Assembly: GCF_013426895.1 (NCBI RefSeq)
Contig: NZ_AP023175.1
Location: 1,116,001 to 1,180,000 of the forward strand
DNA length: 64,000 nt
Source of the DNA: Paraburkholderia largidicola
GTDB lineage: Bacteria; Pseudomonadota; Gammaproteobacteria; Burkholderiales; Burkholderiaceae
Direction: 5' to 3'
Each line of letters opens with the position of its first letter. The stretch's first letter is position 1. The notes beneath the pieces are model-generated. The model ran no database searches. It was not told the DNA's origin and worked only from the letters and a program-made list of their open reading frames with translations. Below, piece after piece: positions 17,728-27,306 of this stretch. The translations under genes were made by a program, and so were the position numbers.

Positions 17728-20700
17728 TTAGCGGCGTTCGAGCGTCGCCATCTCCCGAACGATCACGAGCAGCATCGACAGGGTTGCGCCGCCCGCCGCG
17801 CGCAAATCCGTCAGCAGTTGCGCGTAGCGCGCGAGCGCGTCCTCGCGTTTGGCGCGCCACGCTTCGACGACGCCTTCCGCAGTCGTCGCCTCGGGCGCTT
17901 CCGTGAGCGCGCTCGTCGTCAGCACGCGCTTGAGCCGCGCGAGTTCGGCGAGCGCAGCGGCCCGCGCCATCACGTCCCAATGCGTCGATGTCGGCAGCGC
18001 CTCGGCGCGCTCGCCGATCCAGCCGTAGTTCAGTTGCGTGCCCAACGCGAAGTACACGCCTGCGACGAGTTCGAGCCCGCGCTCGGTCGTCGCCGACACT
18101 TCCGCGATATCGAGTAGGGCAGCCGGTATGTCGCCGCTCGCGACGCGCACCGCCAGTTCGCTGTCGACGCCCGCATCCACCAGCACGCGCTGCCGCTCGG
18201 ACAAGGCTTCGAGTTCCGCGCCGGGCAACAGCATCGGCAATTGCGGTGCGAGCCGCTGCGCAGCGTCGCGGCAGCGCGCAATCAGTTCCGTCACACCGCC
18301 GTCCTTCACTTCGCCCGATTGCAGATGCCGCAGGAACCACAACGCGGCGCGCTCCAGCAGCTTCGTGATCTCGACGAACATGCGCGCCTGCACGTCGTCC
18401 GCGACGCGGTTGTCGAGCGCGTCGATGTTGCGCCACACTTCGTTCAGATCGAACACGTCGCGCGCAATCATGCACGCCCGCACGATGTCGCCGGGCTTCC
18501 CGTCGGTCTCCTCCATCATCCGGTGCACGAACGCACAGCCGACACGATTCACCAGCGCATTGGTCAAATGCGTCGCCAGAATCTCGCGGCGCAGCGGATG
18601 ATGATGCATCGGCTCGCTGAAGCGCTGACGCAGCGGCTTCGGGAAGTACTCGGTCAACATGCCCGCCACCAGCGCATCTTCCGGCACATCGGTTTCGAGC
18701 AACGCATCGTAGAGCCACATCTTGCTGTACGCGAGCAGCACCGCGCGCTCGGGTGAAGTCAAACCCTGTTTTGCGGCAAGACGTTCGTTGATCTCGTCTT
18801 CGGATGGGAGAAATTCGATCACGCGATTCAAGCGGCCCGCGCGTTCGAGATAACGCATCATGCGCATTTCGGCGTCGAATAGTTCGGCCGCATAGCGGCC
18901 TGCAATCGACAACGCCTGCGTTTGATAATAGTTGTCCTGCAATACGAGCAGGCCCACTTCCTCGGTCATTTCCGCGAGCAAGGCATTACGCTGCTTCTCG
19001 GTCATCTCGCCATCCGCGACGACGAGGCCGAGCAGAATCTTGATGTTCACTTCGTGGTCCGAGCAGTCGACGCCCGCGGAATTGTCGATTGCATCGGTAT
19101 TCAGGCGGCCGCCGCGTTGCGCGAATTCGATGCGCCCGAGTTGCGTGAGGCCCAGATTGCCGCCTTCCGCGACCACCTTGCAGCGCAGATCGCAGCCGTT
19201 CACGCGCACTGCGTCGCTGGCCTTGTCGCCGACCTGCGCATGCGTTTCGCGGCTCGCCTTCACATAGGTGCCGATGCCGCCGTTGTACAGCAGATCGACG
19301 GGCGCCTGAAGAATGGCGCGCACCAGTTCCGAGGGCGCGAGCGCGGCGGCCGTGATGCCGAGCATCGATTGCACGGCCTGCGAAAGCGGAATCGTCTTCG
19401 CGGTACGCGCGAACACGCCGCCGCCTTGCGAGATCAGTGCAGGGTCGTAGTCGGCCCAGCTCGAACGGTCAAGATTGAAGAGCCGCTGACGCTCGGCAAA
19501 GCTCGTCGCGGGATCGGGATTCGGGTCGAGGAACACATGCCGGTGATCGAACGCAGCGATCAGGCGAATATGCTGCGACAGCAGCATGCCGTTGCCGAAC
19601 ACGTCGCCCGACATGTCGCCGACGCCGACCACGGTGAAGTCCATCGACTGTGTATCGACGCCCATTTCGCGGAAGTGGCGCTTTACCGATTCCCACGCGC
19701 CGCGCGCGGTGATGCCCATTTTCTTGTGGTCGTAGCCGACCGAGCCGCCCGATGCAAACGCGTCGTCGAGCCAGAAGCCATATTCCTGCGAAATCGCGTT
19801 CGCGTAGTCGGAGAACGTGGCCGTGCCTTTGTCGGCGGCGACCACGAGATAGGGATCGTCGGGATCGTGCCGAACGACGTCGGGCGGCGGCACGATCTGG
19901 CCGCCCACGCGGTTGTCGGTGAGATCGAGCAGCCCGCGCAGGAACGTCTGATAGCACGCGACGCCTTCGCGCATCCACGATTCGCGATCGGTCGGCGGCG
20001 GCGGATTCTTCACGACGAAGCCGCCCTTCGATCCCACCGGCACGATCACGACGTTCTTCACCATCTGCGCCTTCATGAGGCCGAGCACTTCCGTGCGGAA
20101 ATCCTCGCGACGGTCGGACCAGCGCAAGCCGCCGCGCGCGACACGCCCGCCGCGCAGATGCACGCCTTCGACACGCGGCGAATACACCCAGATCTCGAAC
20201 ATCGGCTTCGGCTCGGGCAGGCCCGGCACTTTTGCAGGATCGAACTTGAACGACAGATAAGACTTCGGCTTGCCGCTCTCGTCGCGCCGGTAGTAGTTCG
20301 TGCGCTGCGTCGCGTTGATCACGCCGAGGAACTGGCGCAAGATGCGGTCTTCGTCGAGATTCGGCACTTCGTCGAGCGCGCCTTCGATCGTCTTCAACAG
20401 CCGTTCGACGCGCGTCTCGCGCGTCGTGGCAGGCGCCGGATCGGACCGCGCAATGAACAGTTCGACGAGCATGCGCGCGATGGCGGGATTGCCCGTCAAG
20501 GCACGCTCGATATACGCGTCGCTAAATGTGGAGCCCACCTGGCGCAGATACTTCGCGTAGGCCCGCAAGATGATCACTTCGCGCGCACTCAGTTGTGCGC
20601 GCAGCACGAGGCGGTTGAAGTTGTCGTCTTCGATATCGCCTGTCCAGACACGCTCGAACGCATCTTCGAACAGGCCCTTCACACGCTCGATGTCAAACTC

Positions 20701-22569
20701 GGTGTCGTCGGCCAGTTCGAGTCCGAAGTCATGAATCCATGCGGGCGCAGCACCCGGCGCTTCGATCAGGTAAGGCCGCTCTTCGTCGACGCGCACACCC
20801 AGATGTTCGAGCATCGGCAGACTGCGCGACAGCGCGATCGGATCGCCCACGCGATACACCTTGAAGCGGAACGCGCGCGGCCCCGCTTCGATGGGCCGGT
20901 ACAGGTTCATCGCGATCTGCTCGGTGCCCTGCACGCGCTCGATCAGTTCGATATCGCGCACCGCCGTGCGCGCCGGATAGTCGTCGCGATAACCGGCCGG
21001 AAACGAATCCGCATAGTGCTGCAACAGGCGGTTGCCCTGCTCTTCACCGAACGCGTCGAGCAAGGCATCGGCAAGATCGTCCTGCCAGCGGCGCGACACC
21101 TGGATGAGCCGCTGTTCGAGTTCGCGCGTATCGACATCCGTCATCGCGCCCGGCTCCGCGTGCACGACGAAATGAATGCGCGCGAGCGTCGACTCGGACA
21201 GCAGCGGCGTGAACTCGACGTTCGTGCCGTTGAACGCGCTCATCAGCAGCCTGGCGATGCGCCGGCGCAAGTCGGTGTTGTATTTGTCGCGCGGCACGAA
21301 GGCGAGGCACGATACGAAACGGTCGAATCGGTCGCGCCGCACGAACATCCGCGTGCGCTGATGTTCCTGCAAGCGCAGCACGCCCATGGCCGTGTCGTAG
21401 AGTTCGTTCTCGTCAGCCTGGAAGAGTTCATCGCGTGGATACGTTTCCAGCACCGTCACCAGCGATTTGCCGAGATGTCCCTTTGGCAGAAAACCCGCGC
21501 GCCGCACGATGTTCGCGCATTTGCGGCGCACGATCGGAATTTCCGTAGCCGATGCCGTATAAGCCGTCGAGGTATACAGCCCGATAAACCGCCGCTCGCC
21601 GTTGATCTTGCCGTCCGGCCCGACGAGCTTCACGCCGACATAGTCGAGATAGCCGGGGCGGTGCACCGTCGCACGCGAATTGGCCTTGGTCAGAAAGATC
21701 GGCGTCGCGCCCGCGATGATATCGGCGGCGGCGGCCGGCAACGGCGTCACCTCCGACGCGCCCTGAGGCCGCAACGATTCGCGCAGGATGCCGAAGCCCG
21801 AGCCCGGCACGCCGCGCAAACCGTACTGGCCGTTATGCGTGACGAGTTCGTAATCGCGCTGGCCGAGAAACGTGAAGTGATCCGCGACCATCCACTCGAC
21901 GAACGCACGCGCTTCGACGCCTTCCGGGCTCGTCTCGCGCGCGGCCATGTCGCGGATCGTCGTGCGCGCTATCTCCACGATCTTCGGCCAGTCTTCGACG
22001 GCCGCGCGCACATCGCCGAGCACCTTCGCAATCTCGTTGCGCAATGCGTCGAGCTTCGCGGCATCGCCGCAGCGGTCCACTTCGAAGTGAATGAACGATG
22101 CGAGTTGTGATTGGCCATCGTCGCTCGACGCGCCGCCGGGCGCGATGCGCTCGATGCCGCCGTCCTTGCCGCGCCATATGCGAAATACGGGGTGCAACAC
22201 GGAGTGCAGCGACAGGCCGAGACGGTTCACGGCCATTGAAACCGAGTCCACCAGGAACGGCATGTCGTCGTTGACGATCTCGATGACGGTGTGATCGGAA
22301 TGCCAGCCGTGCTGTTCGAGAATCGGGTTGTAGACGCGCAAACGTTCGCTGCCCGGCACGAAGCGTTGCGCTGTTTGCCAGTGCGCCATCGCGGCGCCGT
22401 AGAGATCGGCGATGCCGCGGCTTTGCAGATCGTCGGCGTCGGCGAAATCGTAGTAGTGACGCAGGAATGGCTCGACGGCTGCGAAGGCGGGCTCGGGCAA
22501 TCGTCCTCGCGCGAATTCGACGACATCGTTGAGCAGATGAGCAACGGCTTCTTCGTTCTTCGCTTGCAT
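17728..22569 (-). CDS. NAD-specific glutamate dehydrogenase, large (about 180 kDa) type
   Basis: This 1613-residue enzyme of the L-180/GDH family (PF05088) interconverts glutamate and 2-oxoglutarate plus ammonia with NAD. N-terminal regulatory regions (to about residue 700) precede the catalytic segment. That segment includes LRWSDRREDFRTEVLGLMKAQ, VIVPVGSKGGFV with the catalytic Lys, the nucleotide-binding VVGVGDMSGDVFGNGML and GSVGYDHKKMGITARGAW, followed by a long helical C-terminal domain. I chose the ATG at 22569 because GGAGG lies five bases upstream and the length equals that of Burkholderia homologues. The open frame extends 46 codons further upstream without a ribosome site. It is monocistronic with its own terminator. 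Together with gabT/gabD it supports amino-acid catabolism. Confidence 0.93.
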   Translation of the reverse strand: MQAKNEEAVAHLLNDVVEFARGRLPEPAFAAVEPFLRHYYDFADADDLQSRGIADLYGAAMAHWQTAQRFVPGSERLRVYNPILEQHGWHSDHTVIEIVNDDMPFLVDSVSMAVNRLGLSLHSVLHPVFRIWRGKDGGIERIAPGGASSDDGQSQLASFIHFEVDRCGDAAKLDALRNEIAKVLGDVRAAVEDWPKIVEIARTTIRDMAARETSPEGVEARAFVEWMVADHFTFLGQRDYELVTHNGQYGLRGVPGSGFGILRESLRPQGASEVTPLPAAAADIIAGATPIFLTKANSRATVHRPGYLDYVGVKLVGPDGKINGERRFIGLYTSTAYTASATEIPIVRRKCANIVRRAGFLPKGHLGKSLVTVLETYPRDELFQADENELYDTAMGVLRLQEHQRTRMFVRRDRFDRFVSCLAFVPRDKYNTDLRRRIARLLMSAFNGTNVEFTPLLSESTLARIHFVVHAEPGAMTDVDTRELEQRLIQVSRRWQDDLADALLDAFGEEQGNRLLQHYADSFPAGYRDDYPARTAVRDIELIERVQGTEQIAMNLYRPIEAGPRAFRFKVYRVGDPIALSRSLPMLEHLGVRVDEERPYLIEAPGAAPAWIHDFGLELADDTEFDIERVKGLFEDAFERVWTGDIEDDNFNRLVLRAQLSAREVIILRAYAKYLRQVGSTFSDAYIERALTGNPAIARMLVELFIARSDPAPATTRETRVERLLKTIEGALDEVPNLDEDRILRQFLGVINATQRTNYYRRDESGKPKSYLSFKFDPAKVPGLPEPKPMFEIWVYSPRVEGVHLRGGRVARGGLRWSDRREDFRTEVLGLMKAQMVKNVVIVPVGSKGGFVVKNPPPPTDRESWMREGVACYQTFLRGLLDLTDNRVGGQIVPPPDVVRHDPDDPYLVVAADKGTATFSDYANAISQEYGFWLDDAFASGGSVGYDHKKMGITARGAWESVKRHFREMGVDTQSMDFTVVGVGDMSGDVFGNGMLLSQHIRLIAAFDHRHVFLDPNPDPATSFAERQRLFNLDRSSWADYDPALISQGGGVFARTAKTIPLSQAVQSMLGITAAALAPSELVRAILQAPVDLLYNGGIGTYVKASRETHAQVGDKASDAVRVNGCDLRCKVVAEGGNLGLTQLGRIEFAQRGGRLNTDAIDNSAGVDCSDHEVNIKILLGLVVADGEMTEKQRNALLAEMTEEVGLLVLQDNYYQTQALSIAGRYAAELFDAEMRMMRYLERAGRLNRVIEFLPSEDEINERLAAKQGLTSPERAVLLAYSKMWLYDALLETDVPEDALVAGMLTEYFPKPLRQRFSEPMHHHPLRREILATHLTNALVNRVGCAFVHRMMEETDGKPGDIVRACMIARDVFDLNEVWRNIDALDNRVADDVQARMFVEITKLLERAALWFLRHLQSGEVKDGGVTELIARCRDAAQRLAPQLPMLLPGAELEALSERQRVLVDAGVDSELAVRVASGDIPAALLDIAEVSATTERGLELVAGVYFALGTQLNYGWIGERAEALPTSTHWDVMARAAALAELARLKRVLTTSALTEAPEATTAEGVVEAWRAKREDALARYAQLLTDLRAAGGATLSMLLVIVREMATLERR

Positions 22570-22826
22570 GACGTCCTCCGCGACGGGCGACAATCGATTG
22601 CATAGACTGAAGCGCATTATGCACCCGTTGCGCAGAAACGGATTGTGCATGCGCACATCGCGCATGCTTGCTCGCGGCTGTGACAGAAGCGTGTCGATTG
22701 AAAACACCGATAGCGGATCAAGCGCTTCGACTCCGCATAAAAAACGCTTCGTACTGTGGGCTAACCATCATAGGTCAGGGTTCTTCTTATTAGCTTATGT
22801 AGCACGAATGCGTTAGGCTTTTATGG

Positions 22827-22875
22827 TCCGCAATAAAGCCATAGACGATCATTTTTTTAAAGGATTTATTGCGGA
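22827..22875. repeat. 11-bp inverted repeat in the gap before the outer-membrane protein gene
   Basis: TCCGCAATAAA (22827-22837) and TTTATTGCGGA (22865-22875) are exact inverses, separated by 27 AT-rich bases. The whole 22570-23089 gap is AT-richer than its surroundings and contains no convincing gene. The repeat may be an operator for the gene at 23090. Confidence 0.45.
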
Positions 22876-23089
22876 TGCATGAACACAAGTTGGAAATAGA
22901 TACCAATAGCGAATCACGGTTTCAATACCGATTCATTCGCGAGCATGGAGACACTCTTGAGTCGCGCAAAGCGGTCTTACGAAGGGGTAGCTTCATGCCC
23001 AGCACAACGACTCGACGTGTCGATGCCGCTGGCCTGTTGTCGAGGTGTACCGGGGTAGAACCTGCAAGCCTGACATGGAGAACAGACCC

Positions 23090-24520
23090 ATGAAGCGCGA
23101 GCCATTTCGACATGTGCGGACGATCAGTTACGCAACGATGCTTCTCTTTTACGTTGAAGCCCATGCGCAATCGCTTCAAGATCAAACCGCACAGGAAAAT
23201 ATCGCAACCCTTCGCCAGGAACTGAACAACCGTATCAAGGAACTCGATGCATTAAAACGTAAAATCGCGGAAGAAGAAGCGCAATTCCAGCAATTGAGCA
23301 AAGCACTCGATTCACGCATGCTCGAAACGACGCGCGGCACGGGCCAACCCGGCTCCGGCGCAGCGCCCGCAACGGGCATCGCGCAGAACGCGGCAGCAGG
23401 CGGCAATGCAGACGCAGCGCCCAATGCCGCCGACGCCGCAGCCGCAGGCGCAACGGCAGGCGCCGCGACGGGCGCAGCACCGGCGCCTGTGATCAACATG
23501 GCGCAAAACGGAGGTGGCGAGCAACAGGTCCAGCCTGTCGGCCAGGCACCCATCCCCGACACCGCGCCGCCCGCCGTCGCCCCGATCTTCGATCAGCCCG
23601 GCGTGCTCACGCCGAAGAACAAGTTCGTGATCGAGCCTTCGTTCCAGTTCGGCTATTCGTCGTCGGACCGTGTCGCGCTGGTCGGCTACACGATCATTCC
23701 GGCCTTGCTGATCGGCCTGATCGACGTGCGCGAGATCAAGTCGAACGTGCTGACGGGCGGCCTCGCCGCGCGTTACGGCATCACCAACCGGATGGAAGTC
23801 GAAGTGCGCGTACCGTATGTCTATTCGACCAATGACACCGTGAGCCGCGAAATCTTCACGGGTTCCGCGCAGGACAACGTCTTCAATAGCAGCGGCCACG
23901 GCATCGGCGACGTCGAAATGACGTTGCGCTACCAGTTGAATGAAGGCGGCCCGGACAAGTTCTATTACATCGGCTGGCTGCGCTTCAAGACGGCCACAGG
24001 CAAGAGCCCCTTCGATGTCGTCACCGATTGCGTGACGCGCTGCATCGGCAATACGACGGGTACGGGCTTGCCGCTCGAACAGCCGACAGGCACCGGTTTC
24101 TATGCGATCCAGCCTGGCCTCACATGGTTGTTCCCGAGCGACCCGGTCGTATTCTTCGGCAACTTCAGCTATTTGCACAGCTTTGGCCGCAGCGATCTGA
24201 GCCTGCACATCCTGAACGGCGAGACCGATTTCGTTGGCAAGATCCAGCCCGGCGATATCTATGGCTTCAATGTCGGCATGGGCCTCGCGTTGAACGAAAA
24301 GGCTTCGTTCAGTATCGGCTATGACCAGAGCATCGTGCTGCCGACCAAGCAGAACGGGTCGACCGTTCCGGGCTCGGTGCGCGTGATACTCGGCACGCTG
24401 CTCGTCGGCTATTCGTACCGCCTCACGCCGAAGACGACGCTCAACTTCTCGCTCGGCGCCGGCCTCACGCGCGACACGCCGGATCTCACGCTGACTTTCC
24501 GCATGCCGATCCAGTTCTAA
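23090..24520 (+). CDS. Outer-membrane beta-barrel with N-terminal coiled coil (FapF-like)
   Basis: This is a 476-residue exported protein. A signal peptide is cut after about residue 26 (YVEAHA). Residues 28-80 form a heptad-rich coiled coil (NNRIKELDALKRKIAEEEAQ), residues 81-165 are an Ala/Gly/Pro linker, and the rest (from FDQPGVLTPKNKFVIEPSFQFGY) alternates like a transmembrane beta-barrel and ends in Phe (MPIQF). This coiled-coil/linker/barrel plan is that of FapF, the trimeric amyloid secretion pore of Pseudomonas. I prefer the ATG at 23090; an in-frame ATG at 23075 would add five residues. It converges with the operon that encodes a C39 peptidase and fibre-like proteins, which supports a role in their secretion. 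The assignment is by architecture only. Confidence 0.7.
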   Translation: MKREPFRHVRTISYATMLLFYVEAHAQSLQDQTAQENIATLRQELNNRIKELDALKRKIAEEEAQFQQLSKALDSRMLETTRGTGQPGSGAAPATGIAQNAAAGGNADAAPNAADAAAAGATAGAATGAAPAPVINMAQNGGGEQQVQPVGQAPIPDTAPPAVAPIFDQPGVLTPKNKFVIEPSFQFGYSSSDRVALVGYTIIPALLIGLIDVREIKSNVLTGGLAARYGITNRMEVEVRVPYVYSTNDTVSREIFTGSAQDNVFNSSGHGIGDVEMTLRYQLNEGGPDKFYYIGWLRFKTATGKSPFDVVTDCVTRCIGNTTGTGLPLEQPTGTGFYAIQPGLTWLFPSDPVVFFGNFSYLHSFGRSDLSLHILNGETDFVGKIQPGDIYGFNVGMGLALNEKASFSIGYDQSIVLPTKQNGSTVPGSVRVILGTLLVGYSYRLTPKTTLNFSLGAGLTRDTPDLTLTFRMPIQF

Positions 24521-24556
24521 CCTGGTTCGCTCGCAACGCCTCTATCGAAACAAAAA

Positions 24557-24594
24557 CTCGCGACGCCTCCCCAGCGTCGCGAGCTTCTTTTTTC
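24557..24594. terminator. Bidirectional terminator between convergent genes
   Basis: CTCGCGACGC (24557-24566) and GCGTCGCGAG (24574-24583) form a 10-bp stem with a 7-nt loop. It has T runs on both strands, so it can end both the gene at 23090 and the minus-strand operon ending at 24601. Confidence 0.9.
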
Positions 24595-24600
24595 AGGCTT

Positions 24601-25947
24601 CTACCTGGGCCTCACCGAATTCATCAATGCGTTGTTCAATGTTGCACCCAGATTCATGTTCTTGAAAAAGCCCAATGAATTGACCGATGCGTTGATCGTC
24701 GTCAGCGCCTGAATGTTCTGGTTGCTGAGCGTGTTCTGGATCACCGCGCCGGACAAGCCCTGCACGGAGCCCTGCTGCGCGACATTGCCGCCACCGTTTT
24801 GCAGCAGCGACCCGATGTTTGCCGAAGCGAGCGCTTGCGCCTGCTGCGTCGTCATGTTGCTCAGGTCGGGAATGTTGAAGCTGGTCTGCGTGACGAGATT
24901 GCCATTCACGACTGCCATCCTCGACACACCGAACGAGACCTTCAGACCGTTAGCCACATCGAAGCCGCCGCGCATCGTATCGAGTTTTTCTTCGCTGACG
25001 GCGACGGTCGTTTTCGACGACCAGTTCGGATCTTCTGTGTCCGCTCGCGCTTTGACTTCGTGTTCGCGGTCGGGGGGCGTGGCGTTGCGCGACGCCTGAG
25101 GCACGGCGATGGGCGCCGCGTAGGAAAGCGGCGCTTTGACCTGTGGCTGCGCGGGCAACGCAGCGCGATCAGTGAGCCGCGGTTGACCGGCTGTTTGCGC
25201 CGATGTATTTGTCGAGGCCGTCGGATCTTTGCGCACGCTCGTTGCCGTCTGCGAAGCAGGCACGGCAATCGGCCTCGCATACGAAACGGGCGGCTTGACG
25301 ATCACGCGTTCATTCGCAGCTGGCGCTTCATGCGCGGGCGACACGGGGGGCGGTGTCGGCGTTGCATCGAGAGCCGGCTGTTCATGCCGCATCAATTGCG
25401 CTTGCGCGCGTTCTTCTACTTGCTGTGCGCGCGGCGCTTCAGCCTTTGCGGCCGCGTCAGTGAGTTCACCTTTGCGCGCGGGTACCGCGATCGGTGCCGC
25501 ATACGACACCGGAAGCGGTTTCACCGGCGCTTCGGCTTCCTGCGCGAGCACATCGTTTTCATTCGAAGACGAAGAAGGCATCGACGAAGGATCGACTACA
25601 TACAGCGCTTCGTTGACGACGGCTTCGTTGGTTACGCGGCTCGCTTCGTCGGCAGCTTCGCGACGCGGCGTCGCCACGGCAATCGGCGCCGCGTACGACA
25701 CGGGCACGTAACGCATGCCGTCAGCGTCGCCATCGTCGGAAAACGTCTGCGGCTTTTGCGCCGAGAAGGCATCGACGACAGCCTGCGTAATGGCATCCGT
25801 CGCATCCGCGGATGGCGCGGCATCGCGCGATACCAGCGGCTCAGCCGCAGCAGGCGCGTCCTGTTCGAACGCATGCGCGCCGAACGTCACCATCGAGCCA
25901 CACACCATCGTGGCAATGCCGGCGAGTTTTCGGGTCCCGGTTCTCAT
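24601..25947 (-). CDS. Exported protein with four SYAAPIAVP repeats and a C-terminal double-glycine domain
   Basis: This 448-residue exported protein (signal peptide to about residue 26, FGAHA) has no recognised name. The middle is disordered, Ala/Pro-rich and holds four copies of a PVSYAAPIAVP-type unit at about residues 82, 146, 220 and 273. The last 130 residues form a separate conserved-looking domain introduced by VSEEKLDTMRGGFDVANGLK. Its LDxxRGG site (Gly327-Gly328) looks like the processing site of double-glycine leader peptides. After it come VSFGVSRMAVVNGNLVTQTSFNIP and a Gln/Asn-rich tail. The neighbour 8 bp upstream is a C39 peptidase, the class that cuts after GG. It is the last gene of the operon and converges on the FapF-like gene. 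Confidence 0.7.
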   Translation of the reverse strand: MRTGTRKLAGIATMVCGSMVTFGAHAFEQDAPAAAEPLVSRDAAPSADATDAITQAVVDAFSAQKPQTFSDDGDADGMRYVPVSYAAPIAVATPRREAADEASRVTNEAVVNEALYVVDPSSMPSSSSNENDVLAQEAEAPVKPLPVSYAAPIAVPARKGELTDAAAKAEAPRAQQVEERAQAQLMRHEQPALDATPTPPPVSPAHEAPAANERVIVKPPVSYARPIAVPASQTATSVRKDPTASTNTSAQTAGQPRLTDRAALPAQPQVKAPLSYAAPIAVPQASRNATPPDREHEVKARADTEDPNWSSKTTVAVSEEKLDTMRGGFDVANGLKVSFGVSRMAVVNGNLVTQTSFNIPDLSNMTTQQAQALASANIGSLLQNGGGNVAQQGSVQGLSGAVIQNTLSNQNIQALTTINASVNSLGFFKNMNLGATLNNALMNSVRPR

Positions 25948-25955
25948 GATGGCCC

Positions 25956-26645
25956 TCAGAAGTCACTCGCGCCGTGCTTCGGCATGACGGTGAAGAACAG
26001 ACCATCGCGATTGACGCCCGTATAGAGCGGCGCGGGCGGCGCGACTCGCCAGTCGACGGGATCGTTGAAGATCCCAACGCCAGGTTTGTTATGAATGACG
26101 AACAGGACCTGGTCTTCCCATTTCGCCTCGAAGCTCTTCAACGGCACGGGACGTGTGCCCGTTGCGGGATCGCCGATCAGCACGCGGTCGTTCTTCAGCC
26201 CTTTCACCACGACGAAATGGTGATAGCCGCTTTCGCTGATGAGCACGATCGCGGGCGTGTTCGTTTCGACGAGCTTTTGCAGCGGCAGCTCATAACCGTC
26301 CGCGATGAACCCGCGCCGCTCGAGAAAGCGCTTGATATCGAGCAACGAAAAACCCTCGGTGCGGATCTTCGCCTGATCGCCGTTCTCGAACATCTCCTGA
26401 AACGCGGTCTGCTCGCTCACCGGATAGTTGTATTGAAACGTGAGCAGCGTCGCCACGGCAGCGGACCCGCAACTGAAGTCGAACTGCTGCTTGATGGTGC
26501 GCTTGAAGCGAGCCTCTTTCAGGCTCGTCACGTGCATCGCATAACCGGCACCCGACGATTCGTAGATCGTGATGGGGTCGGCGCGCGCCGGGCTTGTCGC
26601 CGTCAACGCGCATGCGAGCAGGCACACGGCTCCCTGAAGTTTCAT
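25956..26645 (-). CDS. Periplasmic C39-family cysteine peptidase (FapD-like)
   Basis: This is a 229-residue exported peptidase. A signal peptide (1-22, ending SPARA) is followed by a C39 domain with Gln54 and the nucleophile Cys59 in KQQFDFSCGSAAVATLL, a His in YHHFVVVKG (142/143) and Asp159 in LIGDPATGT. It therefore has the full triad, but without the ABC-transporter fusion that normally accompanies C39 domains in bacteriocin export. The same stand-alone, Sec-exported type is encoded in Pseudomonas fap operons (FapD). It lies between two genes for proteins with LDxxRGG motifs, with gaps of 3 and 8 bp, so tight cotranscription is expected. Cleavage of those proteins after GG is an inference. 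Confidence 0.85.
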   Translation of the reverse strand: MKLQGAVCLLACALTATSPARADPITIYESSGAGYAMHVTSLKEARFKRTIKQQFDFSCGSAAVATLLTFQYNYPVSEQTAFQEMFENGDQAKIRTEGFSLLDIKRFLERRGFIADGYELPLQKLVETNTPAIVLISESGYHHFVVVKGLKNDRVLIGDPATGTRPVPLKSFEAKWEDQVLFVIHNKPGVGIFNDPVDWRVAPPAPLYTGVNRDGLFFTVMPKHGASDF

Positions 26646-26648
26646 CGC

Positions 26649-27104
26649 TCATTCCCCGAAGCGCACGTTGACGATCGTCGCGTTCTGGATCAGCACGTTC
26701 GCGCCGGTGTTCTGTATCACGGTAGGCAAACCGCTCGCGTTCGAGAACGAACCGCCCGAGATCATGTTCGATCCCGTGTCCACGTTGCGCGCAGTATTGT
26801 TCGCGACCGTGCCGCGCAGGTTCATATCGTTGAAGACGGCTTCGCCGCCGCGATGCGCATCGAGCTGCTCGGCCGACATCGCGACACCGAAGGTCGCGTC
26901 GGCAGTGGGCGCCCGCGGCTGGGATGCGGCAGTTGTCTGCGTGTTCTGCGCACTCACCTGCTGGGCGGCCGACACAACGGGGGCGATCGACGTATCCGCT
27001 TGCACGGGAGAACGCAATTCGCCGCCAAAAACATAGGCTGCAAAGCAAGGCAGTCCGATGACGACAGGCAGTACCACCTTCGCAATGCGTTTGAACGCCT
27101 GCAT
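26649..27104 (-). CDS. Small exported protein with a double-glycine motif
   Basis: This 151-residue protein starts at the ATG at 27104 with AGGAG six bases upstream. It has an N-terminal hydrophobic segment (residues 9-27), which is a signal peptide or anchor, and an Ala/Gln/Thr-rich stretch to about residue 70. Then comes GVAMSAEQLDAHRGGEAV, with Gly86-Gly87 in the context of a double-glycine leader. The remaining 64 residues are Asn/Gly-rich (RGTVANNTARNV, GLPTVIQNTGANVLIQNATI), like a beta-helical or amyloid-prone segment, and share a VIQNT-N-IQ pattern with the protein at 24601. The C39 peptidase gene begins 3 bp after its stop. It may be a fibre component or cofactor, and its function is unknown. 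Confidence 0.65.
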   Translation of the reverse strand: MQAFKRIAKVVLPVVIGLPCFAAYVFGGELRSPVQADTSIAPVVSAAQQVSAQNTQTTAASQPRAPTADATFGVAMSAEQLDAHRGGEAVFNDMNLRGTVANNTARNVDTGSNMISGGSFSNASGLPTVIQNTGANVLIQNATIVNVRFGE

Positions 27105-27306
27105 GGTTGTCTCCTGGTGCTTCGCCGATCCGTGCTGCAACGGCCTCGCGGCGCGCGCGGCAACGTCCTGCGAAGTGCAATTTGTGCGCCCTTCGCCCGG
27201 CGCGCCTTCCCCGTGCGCCGCAACGATGGAACAGGAGCCGTGGAGCGCGAACGCCCCACGGCACATCACACAACGACTTGTCGACGCTAACTGTCCTTCC
27301 GGTCAG

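Noticed and set aside
18922..22110. Long open frame (about 1060 codons) antisense to the glutamate dehydrogenase gene
   Set aside because: It is a shadow frame caused by GC-rich codon use. It has Arg/His-rich, low-complexity composition and no family motifs.
22869..23093. 74-codon ORF upstream of the FapF-like gene
   Set aside because: It overlaps the inverted repeat and the following start, and it has no ribosome site or protein-like pattern.
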